Assembly: GCF_900107755.1 (NCBI RefSeq)
Contig: NZ_FNQR01000008.1
Location: forward strand, 62,001-126,000
DNA length: 64,000 nt
From: Thalassobacillus cyri
GTDB lineage: Bacteria > Bacillota > Bacilli > Bacillales > Halobacillaceae
Direction of reading: 5' to 3'
Shown one piece after another: positions 26,554 through 35,093 of this stretch. Numbering within the stretch: the first letter of the stretch is position 1; every line of letters begins with the position of its first letter. The position numbers and the translations under genes are program-made. A model generated the notes under the pieces. That model was not told where the DNA came from. It worked only from the letters and a program-made list of their open reading frames with translations, and did no database searches.

Positions 26554-26595
26554 ATAAGCTATATATAAGAAGGTTTTGAGAGAAAGGAGAACGTT

Positions 26596-27315
26596 ATGAG
26601 ACTAGCATTCCTATCTGATATTCATGGAAACGCCCGTGCCCTGGATGCTGTGTTAGAAGATATCGAAAATAGAAATGTCGACCAGTTGTTTGTGCTTGGT
26701 GATATCGCTTATCGAGGGCTTGAGCCTGAGCGTTCGGTTGAATTAGTGCGGGGGCTTGATGCCCAAGTTATCAAAGGGAACGCAGATGAATGGATTGTCA
26801 GGGGAGTTCAGGAAGGCGAAGTCCCTGACAAAGTGATCTCAGGTATGAATCAGGAGAGAGACTGGGCACATGCTAATATGTCGAGCGAGTCAGTCAACTA
26901 TCTGAACGAGCTGCCAAAAGAAATAAAGGAAGAGCATAAAGGAATAAACATCCACGGATTTCACGCGACACCAGCCGACCTGTTTGAAGTGGTGTTACCG
27001 AATGCCGCAGAGGAAGAAATGACAGATCGTTTGATGGCAAATCAACTGGCTGATGTCTATATTTATGGACATATTCATAAGCCGTATCTCCGCTATATCA
27101 ATGGAAAAATGGTGATCAATACAGGGAGCGTTGGTCTTCCTTTCGATGGGTTAGCCCAGCCATCTTATGTGTTGATCGATATCGGGGAGAATGGAGTGCA
27201 AGCCTCTATTGTAAGGACGAATTATGATTTAGCTGGTTTAGTAGAAGATATAGAAGCTTCTGATTACCCTCAAAAAGATGTACTGACGAACTTATTAATG
27301 AACGCATCTGTTTAA
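26596..27315 (+). CDS. Metallophosphoesterase (calcineurin-like family)
   Basis: A di-metal phosphoesterase of 239 residues. Motifs in order are SDIHGN (residues 7-12), LGDIAYRG, KGNADE and GHIHKP, with a final NTGSVGLPFDG, which together make the full metal-binding set of the YfcE/DUF2436-like bacterial group. The substrate is unknown; phosphodiesters or nucleotides are possible. AGAAAGGAG lies upstream of ATG 26596. It appears to be a single-gene unit. Confidence 0.87.
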   Translation: MRLAFLSDIHGNARALDAVLEDIENRNVDQLFVLGDIAYRGLEPERSVELVRGLDAQVIKGNADEWIVRGVQEGEVPDKVISGMNQERDWAHANMSSESVNYLNELPKEIKEEHKGINIHGFHATPADLFEVVLPNAAEEEMTDRLMANQLADVYIYGHIHKPYLRYINGKMVINTGSVGLPFDGLAQPSYVLIDIGENGVQASIVRTNYDLAGLVEDIEASDYPQKDVLTNLLMNASV

Positions 27316-27434
27316 GGCCTGTCCCTAATATGGGATAGGTCGTAAATATGTTTTCTCACTATTTTAAAACATGATCCGAAGATACTCGCCGTTCCTTAAC
27401 GCAAAAGTCATTCTAATTAGTAGCATTTTATAAA

Positions 27435-27486
27435 AACAAAACCAGGAAAGGTACCAATACCTTACTTTCCTGGTTTTGTTTTTTTC
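27435..27486 (+). terminator. Strong Rho-independent terminator
   Basis: AACAAAACCAGGAAAG pairs with CTTTCCTGGTTTTGTT (16 bp) around a 14-nt loop and runs into a T-tract ending near 27486. It probably ends the phosphoesterase transcript. Confidence 0.85.
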
Positions 27487-27591
27487 TTCACAATGTAAAG
27501 AGAAAGACGCTCATAATTGGGGAGTATTCACCTATCCTAAATGGATTAAATAAGAATCTGGAGGAAATTAAACGCTTATGATTTTCCGTTA

Positions 27592-27634
27592 TAAAAAAAG
27601 CCCAAAAAGAAAGTGTGATTTCCTTTTGGGCAAA
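27592..27634 (-). terminator. Minus-strand terminator-like hairpin
   Basis: On the minus strand GCCCAAAAGGAAA pairs with TTTCTTTTTGGGC (one bulge or mismatch) and is followed by seven T residues. No intact minus-strand gene lies upstream of it, so the gene it served is probably lost. Confidence 0.6.
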
Positions 27635-27769
27635 TAAGAAGACATCCATCGCAAGTAGTTGGGTGGTCAACTTGAATGGAATGTTTCGCTTTTTATTAGA
27701 CCAGAACATACGTTCCGATCGAAGTGTTTATTCCCTGTCAGGCGGGAAGGAAGATTTGATGGGTCAGTT

Positions 27770-27939
27770 TTAGAAACTGAGGATTTATTGAAAAATCCTG
27801 TAATTGGTAAGACTTACACAGATGAATTTGGAGGATATAAAGGAATTTCCCGAATTGTAGTAAGGAAATTTCACTTTTATTTTAATAGACAATAAAGTGG
27901 TTATTATTGCGATATTATTTCCAGGTGAATATAAATAAT
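27770..27939 (+). pseudogene. RelE/ParE-family toxin remnant (frameshifted)
   Basis: One frame reads LLKNPVIGKTYTDEFGGYKG and ISRIVVRKFHFYFNR to a stop at 27893-27895. Shifting by one base, the next frame continues NKVVIIAILFPGEYK to a stop near 27939. Joined, the two halves resemble the C-terminal part of RelE/ParE toxins (NPxxG, IRxIxVxxFxxYF, VVIIAIL). The N-terminal part and any antitoxin gene are not seen. This is family resemblance judged by eye. Confidence 0.4.
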
Positions 27940-28171
27940 GAAAAAATATATCAACAAGCAAATCTGATCCCATGTTTCGTAAAGGGGGTCTTTTTTAATT
28001 GCTCCTGTCTCCCGTATGGGTGATTTCCATGTACAGGACCTCGATGAGGAGCTCCCTTATCGTTTTCCTACTCATATTAAAAAGAAAATCAGCATGGTGA
28101 AAGAAGGTCATTGGTGCCTGCTCACAATATGGTGATTTCAGATTTTCGATGATACTCATATTAGCGCAGTT

Positions 28172-28213
28172 TTAAAAAACTCCCTCATACTTGAATATTA
28201 GTAAGAGGGAGTT
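28172..28213 (-). terminator. Terminator of the GH97 gene
   Basis: On the minus strand AACTCCCTC pairs with GAGGGAGTT around an 18-nt loop and is followed by six T residues (plus-strand A residues at 28172-28177). It lies 12 nt beyond the stop codon at 28225. Confidence 0.85.
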
Positions 28214-28224
28214 CTTTGAGTGAT

Positions 28225-31200
28225 TTATTTTAATGGTAGTACCTCGACTGGACCAAGAGGACCCTGGTACAGTCCCCCACCTCCGCTTGCATCGAATACA
28301 CGAATGCTTATAACGTTTTCTTCCCCATAATTAATCGTATCAGCAGGGATAACATACTCGCGGTCCCAGTCCCAGGCTGAAATCATGCCTTCTTCGCCTT
28401 CTCCGGTTGGAAATTCCCCAGATTGGGCGATTTTCTCGCCGTTGACATAAGTGGTATCGACATCATCGATTCTTCCCAGCTTAATTTTTAGGGAATGACC
28501 TTCCCATTGTTCAGGGATATCGATGGTTTTCCGGTACCAGCCATAAACATTACTTTCATTATAGTCCGAATGCTCTTCCCAACTGGATGGAAGGGTGACT
28601 TCCTGCCACTGGCTGTCATCATACCCTGACTCTTTCCAGTTCATGTTGTCTCCTTTTTGGAACAACCAGGTACCAGTTAGTTCAATTTCTGGGAGTGCAA
28701 TCGTTTTAGCTTTGGAATCTCCGATGGCGATTTGATAGACTCCTGCTTCTTCAGCGATTTGCCAGGTGAAGGTAACTTCTGCTGTTCCACCACCAGGTGC
28801 CGCTGGTACTTCAATTTTTTTGCTGTCTACTGTTTCCCCATTTACATTCAAAGGAACAGTTGCTGTTCCTTTATAACTTCCATAATTGGTGACAGTCGCT
28901 GTAGCTGTAATTGTCTGATCCTCTGAAGTAACTTCAAGGTTGCTGTAGGTGAAGGCAGGTTCTTTTTCTGTTACCATAACCGTCTGACTATCAAGGCCTT
29001 TGATGCTTATTTCCTGTTCGCCGGTTTCAAACAATTTATTCGAACTCAGGTTAACTTCTTTCGTTACTCCAGGGGCGATTCTGATTTTCTTTTTTGAAAC
29101 GGTTTCCCCGTTAATTTGCAGCTCCAATTCTTTACCGGTGATAATATTGCCTTCATTAGTGACAGTTGCGGTCACTTCAAACTGATCATTAGTCTGGATT
29201 TCTTCTGGTACTTCTTTATAATCCATCGTTAACTCTGGAGCTTTGTATTCTGGCAGTTCTTTGACTTCTTCTTTATCCGCAGGGTAAAGTCTAACGGCAT
29301 GTCCGCCGCCTGCAGCCATGGAAGCTGTCAGTGTGTCGTTCGAATCAACGCTCACTCTGTCGATGGAAACCTGTGTGGGGTTTTTCTCAAGATTCGCTTC
29401 AGGTCCATCAGAATATATCTCAGCTACATATTTCTTGCCGTTATCCAGGAAGTCAAGGGCAACATCCAGGTCTCTTGCCTTTTCATCGGTGATACTTCCG
29501 ATATACCATTCATTGCCGCTGCGCCGGACAATGGTAGCATAATCCCCGATTTCTGCATTTGGAACGATAATGTCATCCCAGGTAACCGGTACATCTTTAA
29601 TGAACTTGAATTCTGGCAGAATCTGACCGTTTTCATCTTTATAGTTTTCAGGCAGATCCGCAACCATCTGTGTTCCAGTGGTAATCGTTACATAGAGTGC
29701 CAGTTGTTTGGCACGGGTAGAGTGTACTCGTGTATCGGCATGCGAAATGTTCACATCGAATATCCCCGGGGTAAAATCAATCGGTCCACCCATCATTCTG
29801 GTGAAGGGCAGGATTGTATCATGTTCCGGTGGGTTATTCTGGTCTCCAAATGCAGCATACTCCATTCCCATTACACCTTCACGACTCATCCAGTTCGGGT
29901 ATGTTCGTGCAAGGCCGGTAGGTTTAATCGGTTCGTGTGTATTGATCATGATATCGTATTCCGCAGCTTTTTTTACGGCATTATTATAATGATTGACCAT
30001 ATATTGCCCGTGGTGCTTTTGGCCTTCTGGATTATGAATGCCATAGTCTGCGACATAACCGCTTTTAATCGCATGAATGCCTAACTGCTGGTACATGCGG
30101 TAAGCTTCGTCCATTTGTTCTTCATAATTTATAATATCGCCGGATGTTTCATTGTGCATGATGTATGATACGTTACGATCTTTTGCATATTGAACAACTT
30201 CATCCAAATTGTAATCAGGGTAGGGTTCGGTAAAACTGAATTTATCGCCATTTTCAATCCAATTACCGTCCCAGCCAATATTCCATCCTTCAACTAAAAG
30301 ACCGATGTTTTGATTTTCCGTATCTAAATACTTATTGGCAAAATCGATGTATCTTTTCGCATTTTCGGTGGTGGCCCCATGTTTTTCTCCAGATGCCCAG
30401 GTTGATTTACCGCTGATCATTTCCCACCATACACCGACATATTTCATTGGCTCAATCCACGATGTATCTTCAATGGCGGACGGTTCATTAAGGTTTAAAA
30501 TCATATCCGATTCAACAAGGTCTCCTGCATCCTCGCCGATTTCAATTGTTCTCCAGGGAGTCTCGACAGGAAGGCTATCTTTCTTTACCTTCACGTTACT
30601 GTCCGGCCAGGGTGCCAAAATACTTTTCAACGTATTTTCTTCTCCATTTACCGCTTTCAGCGCCATGCCAGAATAATCGATCAAGGCAGCCTCGTGAACA
30701 GCAAGATGTATACCTTCCGGCGTCTTCATCGTTAAAGGGGTGCTTACTTCGTCTACCTCACTTAATGGAGTTTTATTGTAGTTGTATTCATAGCTGTCCC
30801 AATCATTCGGAATCCACCAGGAGGTATTATTGCTAGAAAAATGGAATTCCGTCTCCTCGCCAGTAATCTGCAGATTTTCATCGAGGTTTTCTTGTTGTGG
30901 AAGTACATAACGGAACCCTACGCCGTCATCATAAATGCGGAATACGATGTTCATCTTGCGCTTCGGCTCATCTTTTTCCTGAAGGTAAATGGTTAACTGC
31001 TTATAATGGTTCTTGATTTTACTTTTTTCTCCCCATACAGGCTCCCAATGTTCGTTAAAATTTTCAATAGAGGTGTCTATAATCTTGAAGTTACGCTTAA
31101 GGGGGGCCTGCTCCTTGAACTGAAACCCTAGTGAAGAAGGTTCGATCAGAAAAGTCTTCCCATAGGAAATCTGATACTGAGGCTCTCCCTGCTCAGTAAG

Positions 31201-31362
31201 GTGAAACTCAACCTTGACTTTCCCATTGGGCGAGTGGGCGAATGTTTTAATATTCTCCTGCTCGTCTGCTTTTCCTAAAGCATTTACTCCAAATAGACTG
31301 GCAGAGAACATTAACATGAATACAACGATGAATAACGATAATAAGCTCTTTTTAAAACTCAT
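28225..31362 (-). CDS. Secreted GH97 alpha-glucosidase-like glycoside hydrolase with CARDB and sugar-binding domains
   Basis: A secreted enzyme of 1045 residues. Signal peptide 1-30; GH97 N-terminal beta-domain, then TIM barrel (about 280-570). E405 (MHNETSG), E477 (NTHEPIKPTG), E495 and E501 (REGVMGMEY) have exactly the 18- and 24-residue spacings expected for the SusB residues E508, E526 and E532, and E439 lies at a similar distance, so an inverting calcium-dependent mechanism is likely. After the GH97 C-terminal region come two CARDB-like beta-domains (about 705-880) and a jellyroll like a GH2 sugar-binding domain (about 885-1040). ATG 31362 follows AAGGAGGAG; an upstream ATG lacks an RBS. 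GH97 is best known from Bacteroidetes. Confidence 0.9.
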   Translation of the reverse strand: MSFKKSLLSLFIVVFMLMFSASLFGVNALGKADEQENIKTFAHSPNGKVKVEFHLTEQGEPQYQISYGKTFLIEPSSLGFQFKEQAPLKRNFKIIDTSIENFNEHWEPVWGEKSKIKNHYKQLTIYLQEKDEPKRKMNIVFRIYDDGVGFRYVLPQQENLDENLQITGEETEFHFSSNNTSWWIPNDWDSYEYNYNKTPLSEVDEVSTPLTMKTPEGIHLAVHEAALIDYSGMALKAVNGEENTLKSILAPWPDSNVKVKKDSLPVETPWRTIEIGEDAGDLVESDMILNLNEPSAIEDTSWIEPMKYVGVWWEMISGKSTWASGEKHGATTENAKRYIDFANKYLDTENQNIGLLVEGWNIGWDGNWIENGDKFSFTEPYPDYNLDEVVQYAKDRNVSYIMHNETSGDIINYEEQMDEAYRMYQQLGIHAIKSGYVADYGIHNPEGQKHHGQYMVNHYNNAVKKAAEYDIMINTHEPIKPTGLARTYPNWMSREGVMGMEYAAFGDQNNPPEHDTILPFTRMMGGPIDFTPGIFDVNISHADTRVHSTRAKQLALYVTITTGTQMVADLPENYKDENGQILPEFKFIKDVPVTWDDIIVPNAEIGDYATIVRRSGNEWYIGSITDEKARDLDVALDFLDNGKKYVAEIYSDGPEANLEKNPTQVSIDRVSVDSNDTLTASMAAGGGHAVRLYPADKEEVKELPEYKAPELTMDYKEVPEEIQTNDQFEVTATVTNEGNIITGKELELQINGETVSKKKIRIAPGVTKEVNLSSNKLFETGEQEISIKGLDSQTVMVTEKEPAFTYSNLEVTSEDQTITATATVTNYGSYKGTATVPLNVNGETVDSKKIEVPAAPGGGTAEVTFTWQIAEEAGVYQIAIGDSKAKTIALPEIELTGTWLFQKGDNMNWKESGYDDSQWQEVTLPSSWEEHSDYNESNVYGWYRKTIDIPEQWEGHSLKIKLGRIDDVDTTYVNGEKIAQSGEFPTGEGEEGMISAWDWDREYVIPADTINYGEENVISIRVFDASGGGGLYQGPLGPVEVLPLK

Positions 31363-31741
31363 ATACTCCTCCTTAGTTTTGTTTGATTTTCTGTAGTTGA
31401 TGATAAAAGAGAGGTGAAAGTTTACCCTCATGAACAACCTGCTTTATGCAGCAGGGTGTTAAATAAAATATTTACCCTCCTTTGTTCGTACATTATTCTA
31501 TAATTTTCTACAGAAAACGAGAGAGGAAAGTTGTAATAGAGTAGCACGATAGTTATACCCTGAAAGTCCTTTTTTTGTTCTGATACATTTTCTCGGGGGT
31601 GTAGTTTATTTGTCTTACAAAAAAATAATTTAACTATTTCAATTTTTAGAATTGACACATAATTTTATTTGTCTTACAATTTGATTTATACAAGGGTTAA
31701 TTGTATGACAAATAAACGAATGAGGAAAGGAGGAATGAATC
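31363..31741. promoter_or_regulatory. Divergent promoter region between GH97 and the GntR operon
   Basis: This 379-bp gap carries the GntR promoter and operators described separately. Toward the GH97 gene two imperfect inverted repeats are seen: GAGGTGAAAGTTTACCCTC (about 31412-31430) and GGGTGTTAAAT with ATTTACCC (about 31450-31473). They could be operators for the GH97 gene, but its own -35/-10 boxes were not identified with confidence. Confidence 0.4.
31610..31711 (+). promoter_or_regulatory. Sigma-A promoter with three GntR-type operators
   Basis: TTGACA (31652-31657), a 17-bp spacer and TACAAT (31675-31680) form a near-consensus promoter. The operator-like palindrome TTGTCTTACAA occurs at 31610-31620 and 31669-31679 (over the -10 box), and a variant TTGTATGACAA at 31701-31711 just after the start point. 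This fits autorepression by the FadR-subfamily regulator encoded directly downstream. Confidence 0.75.
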
Positions 31742-32461
31742 GTGCAAAAAGCAGCCGGCCAATTAGATGTAAAGTCAGTAAAACGAGATACATTATCTAG
31801 CAAGGTCATCGATCAAATTATCCACTTACTTGTTAGCGGACAGCTAAAGCCCGGAGACAAGCTTCCGACAGAAATGGATTTACAAGACATGTTTCAGGTA
31901 AGCAGGCCTGTTTTACGGGAAGCGATAAGTTCCTTGGAAACGATTGGAGTCGTTCGTAGGAAAACCAGAGAAGGAACCTTTTTTACAAATAAGATTTGGA
32001 GCAAGCCTTATGAAATCATGTTGTCACTATCTTCAGGGAATATACGAGCGATTGCTGAAACAAGAATGTCTCAAGAGTTGGGGCTTGTATCACTTGCAGC
32101 AGAGAAAATATCAGACAACGATTTACACCAGCTGTGGGAGAATATTGGATTAATGGAACGGCAAGAGGGCGATTATAGAGAATTCGATAAGGACTTCCAT
32201 CGCATTATTGCGTATAGTGCCAGTAATTCTATTACCGAAGGAATCATTGATCCATTACTCAATATGTTTGATGATATGTTCGCGGGTATTCCTACGGAGA
32301 ATAAAGATAAACGCTTTACTATCGAGCAGCATAAACAAATTTACTACGCCCTGGAAAAAAGAGATCCAATCGAAGCTCATCTATGCATGTACCGACATCT
32401 CGATCATGCCAGAAATAGGCTGCTGGAAAGTGTCCAGGATGAAAAAAACAGGAAAGGATGA
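31742..32461 (+). CDS. GntR-family (FadR/FCD) regulator of hexarate catabolism
   Basis: A repressor-type regulator of 239 residues: winged helix-turn-helix (about 18-80; SGQLKPGDKLPTEMDLQDMFQVSRPVLREAI) and an all-helical FCD ligand-binding domain (about 90-230). It starts with GTG behind AAAGGAGGAAT. It heads the glucarate/galactarate genes, as YcbG does in B. subtilis. The three operators at its promoter suggest autoregulation with a sugar acid or downstream intermediate as ligand (inference). Confidence 0.88.
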   Translation: MQKAAGQLDVKSVKRDTLSSKVIDQIIHLLVSGQLKPGDKLPTEMDLQDMFQVSRPVLREAISSLETIGVVRRKTREGTFFTNKIWSKPYEIMLSLSSGNIRAIAETRMSQELGLVSLAAEKISDNDLHQLWENIGLMERQEGDYREFDKDFHRIIAYSASNSITEGIIDPLLNMFDDMFAGIPTENKDKRFTIEQHKQIYYALEKRDPIEAHLCMYRHLDHARNRLLESVQDEKNRKG

Positions 32462-32467
32462 TGGTAA

Positions 32468-33397
32468 TTGTCGAATCAAAGGCAAGCTCCTTCAGGCATT
32501 TTAGGGTTCCCTATTGTTCCATTTAATGAAAACGGTAACATCGAGGAGAAAGGCTTAATTAGAAATATTGAATTTTTGTTAGACAACGGTTTAGAGGCTA
32601 TTTTTATAGCTTGTGGTTCCGGCGAATTTCATGCATTAAGCAGAAAAGAATATGAGAGACTAGTAGAATTGGCGGTTTCTGTAACAGATGGCAGGGTTCC
32701 TGTTTATACAGGAGTAGGCGGAAATGTGTCAGAGGCTATAGAGAAGGCGCAAATTTCCGAAAAGCATGGAGCAGATGGATACTTAATCTTGCCTCCTTAT
32801 CTTATAGAGGGAGAACAGGAAGGTCTTTATGAATACTATAAAGCTATTATTCAAAGTACCGAGCTGAATGCAATTTTATACCAAAGAGCAAACGCTGTCT
32901 TACAGCTGGATGCTTTACAGAAGCTTGTTGAATTCCCGCAAGTAGTAGCGGTGAAAGATGGAGTGGGAAATAATGATTTAAACATTGAACTCACTCAAAC
33001 GATTGGAAATCGCATTGCGTGGCTCAATGGCATGCCAATGGCTGAAGTCACGATGCCTGTCTACATTCCGCTGGGGTTTAATTCTTATTCTTCCGCTATA
33101 TCAAACTATATTCCGCACATTTCCAGGCAGTTCTATGAGGCTTTGTTAAAAGGGGACAAGCAGTCAGTCAACAATATTTATGAAGATGTCATTTTGCCTA
33201 TTAATCGTATTAGGAAAAAAAGAAAAGGTTACGCGGTTTCCTTGATTAAAGCAGGTATGGAAATCGTAGGACTTCCAGTTTCAAGGGCTGTAAGACCACC
33301 AATCGTGGAAGTTGAACACGAACACTATAACGAATTGAAAGCCATTCTTAAGAAAGCTTTGGAGAAATATCCTCCCAATAAAAAAGTGTCCCTTTAG
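32468..33397 (+). CDS. 5-dehydro-4-deoxyglucarate dehydratase (YcbC-like)
   Basis: A DapA-superfamily (beta/alpha)8 enzyme of 309 residues that dehydrates and decarboxylates 5-keto-4-deoxyglucarate to 2,5-dioxopentanoate. Schiff-base Lys lies in VVAVKDGVGN and the catalytic Tyr in AILYQRANA; the GSGEFHALS loop near residue 50 is characteristic of this branch. A TTG start at 32468 lies 6 nt after the regulator stop, behind GGAAAGGA. It precedes the semialdehyde dehydrogenase that uses its product. Confidence 0.92.
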   Translation: MSNQRQAPSGILGFPIVPFNENGNIEEKGLIRNIEFLLDNGLEAIFIACGSGEFHALSRKEYERLVELAVSVTDGRVPVYTGVGGNVSEAIEKAQISEKHGADGYLILPPYLIEGEQEGLYEYYKAIIQSTELNAILYQRANAVLQLDALQKLVEFPQVVAVKDGVGNNDLNIELTQTIGNRIAWLNGMPMAEVTMPVYIPLGFNSYSSAISNYIPHISRQFYEALLKGDKQSVNNIYEDVILPINRIRKKRKGYAVSLIKAGMEIVGLPVSRAVRPPIVEVEHEHYNELKAILKKALEKYPPNKKVSL

Positions 33398-33428
33398 ATT
33401 AAATTGATAGAAAATAGGAGGCTGAATC

Positions 33429-34895
33429 ATGGCAGTACAAACAACAGAAAAAGACTATTACTTGAACTTTGTAAATGGGGAATGGGTACCATCAAGCACA
33501 AATGAAAGGACAAAAAACATCAACCCTGCAAATAATGATGATCTTGTTGGGTATGTACAAAAGTCAACAAAAGAAGATTTGGATCAAGCTGTAGCTGCAG
33601 CTAAAGCGGCACAAAAAGAATGGAAAAATTTATCCGGTGATGAACGAGGAAAGATTTTATACAAAGCAGCAGATATTCTGGAAAGTCGTATCGATGAAGT
33701 TGCAGAGACGATGACAAGAGAAATGGGAAAAACCCTTCCGGAAGCAAAAGGGGAAACAGCCCGGGGAGTTGCCATATTCAGATATTATGCTGGTGAAGGA
33801 ATGAGGAAAGTCGGAGATGTGATTCCTTCCACAGATAAGGATGCATTCATGTTCACGACTCGTGTTCCGTTAGGTGTGGTAGGCGTGATTACTCCCTGGA
33901 ACTTCCCGGTAGCGATTCCAATTTGGAAAGCCGCACCTGCCTTGATTTATGGAAATACGGTGGTTCTTAAGCCAGCAACAGAAACAGCTGTTACATGTGC
34001 AAAAGTTTTTGAATGCTTGGCAGAAGCGGGATTCCCTGCAGGTGTTGTGAATATGGTTTCGGGCCCAGGATCTGTTATTGGACAAGGATTAGCGGAGCAC
34101 TCTGATGTAAATGGTATCACGTTTACAGGTTCCAATAGTGTAGGAAAACAAATTGGACAAACTGTACTTGCCCGCGGCGGCAAATATCAGCTTGAAATGG
34201 GCGGGAAGAACCCGGTTATTGTCGCAGCAGATGCTGATCTGGACCTTGCGGTTGATGCGACTATCAGCGGTGGTTTCCGTTCAACAGGTCAGAAGTGTAC
34301 AGCGACCAGTCGTGTGATTGTCCAAAGTGATGTGTATGAAGCGTTTAAAGAAAAACTTCTTACCAAAATCAAAGACATTACCATCGGAAATGGCTTAGAG
34401 GATAATGTTTGGATGGGACCAAGTGCCAGCGAGAATCAATTGAATACGGTACTCTCTTATATTCAAAAAGGTGTTGAAGAAGGTGGATCACTTCTTTTAG
34501 GTGGTGAAAGACTTTCAGGTGAAACCTATGATAAAGGGTATTTTGTCCAGCCGACGGTATTTGAAGGAGTAACATCTGATATGACCATTGCGCAAGAAGA
34601 AATTTTTGGCCCTGTGCTTGCTTTAATGAAAGTCGATTCTATCGAAGAAGCATTGGATCTGGCCAATGATGTGGAGTATGGCTTAAGCGCTTCTATTTTT
34701 ACCACAAATATTCAGAAAATGCTGTCATTTATTAATGAAATGGATGCAGGTCTTGTTCGAATTAATGCAGAGAGTGCTGGTGTGGAACTGCAAGCACCAT
34801 TCGGCGGTATGAAACAATCTAGTTCCCATTCCCGTGAGCAAGGCCAGGCAGCGGTTGAGTTCTTCACTTCTATTAAAACTGTTTTTGTTAAATAG
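33429..34895 (+). CDS. 2,5-dioxopentanoate (alpha-ketoglutaric semialdehyde) dehydrogenase
   Basis: An NAD(P)-dependent aldehyde dehydrogenase of 488 residues that would oxidise 2,5-dioxopentanoate to 2-oxoglutarate, as YcbD does. The fold landmarks are [15 protein letters not shown], the catalytic Glu in QLEMGGKNP, and the catalytic Cys in GQKCTATSR. An AGGAGG site precedes ATG 33429. Its position immediately after KDG dehydratase makes the substrate assignment good, though aldehyde dehydrogenases are hard to separate by sequence alone. Confidence 0.9.
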   Translation: MAVQTTEKDYYLNFVNGEWVPSSTNERTKNINPANNDDLVGYVQKSTKEDLDQAVAAAKAAQKEWKNLSGDERGKILYKAADILESRIDEVAETMTREMGKTLPEAKGETARGVAIFRYYAGEGMRKVGDVIPSTDKDAFMFTTRVPLGVVGVITPWNFPVAIPIWKAAPALIYGNTVVLKPATETAVTCAKVFECLAEAGFPAGVVNMVSGPGSVIGQGLAEHSDVNGITFTGSNSVGKQIGQTVLARGGKYQLEMGGKNPVIVAADADLDLAVDATISGGFRSTGQKCTATSRVIVQSDVYEAFKEKLLTKIKDITIGNGLEDNVWMGPSASENQLNTVLSYIQKGVEEGGSLLLGGERLSGETYDKGYFVQPTVFEGVTSDMTIAQEEIFGPVLALMKVDSIEEALDLANDVEYGLSASIFTTNIQKMLSFINEMDAGLVRINAESAGVELQAPFGGMKQSSSHSREQGQAAVEFFTSIKTVFVK

Positions 34896-34953
34896 ACCAC
34901 TATTTTAAACGCTGGATAGAGTTTAAAATTTTTCAATCACATACCAACAGATT

Positions 34954-34967
34954 TGTAAGCGCTTTAA
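34954..34967 (+). promoter_or_regulatory. LacI/CcpA-type operator upstream of the TTT transporter
   Basis: TGTAAGCGCTTTAA is a LacI-family palindrome that departs from the CcpA cre consensus at one position. The same core occurs at 43785-43798 and a variant at 46557-46571. It lies in a 198-bp gap that probably holds a promoter for the transporter genes, although no good -35/-10 pair was found. Confidence 0.55.
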
Positions 34968-35093
34968 AGGGCTTCCCTATCATTATAACTAAAACTGTAC
35001 CGATATTTTATGGATAGGGTTGGAATTGGTGTTGCTGTATGTTTTTTCACTCGCTAACAAATAGTTGCCAAAAAATATTGAAGGAGTGTTTGG

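Larger units (their letters stand above)
26377..26560 (+). repeat. 184-bp direct repeat, copy 2
   Basis: Ungapped match to 16791-16974 at roughly 86% by eye. The two copies bracket the Lrp / peptide importer / gamma-glutamyltransferase / chromate block, 9.6 kb apart. Confidence 0.85.
27316..28171. other. Gene-poor stretch with terminators and decayed fragments
   Basis: Some 850 bp without an intact gene. It holds an imperfect hairpin just after the phosphoesterase (about 27319-27340), a strong terminator (27435-27486), a minus-strand terminator-like hairpin (27592-27634), a RelE/ParE-like toxin remnant (about 27770-27939) and, near 27998-28137, an open stretch (MGDFHVQDLDEELPYRF and on, no RBS) that may be the tail of an unidentified gene. 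Short ORFs on both strands here overlap the hairpins and are not credible. Confidence 0.6.

Noticed and set aside
27548..27564. AATCTGGAGGA match as a fifth copy of the palindromic element
   Set aside because: Only 11 bases match and both palindrome arms are missing; chance is likely.
27488..27709. Minus-strand ORF in the decayed patch
   Set aside because: It runs through a strong terminator-like hairpin (27592-27634) and lacks an RBS.
29299..30084. 261-codon plus-strand ORF inside the GH97 gene
   Set aside because: It is antisense to a well-supported enzyme whose motifs lie across this region; composition and lack of an RBS mark it as a shadow frame.
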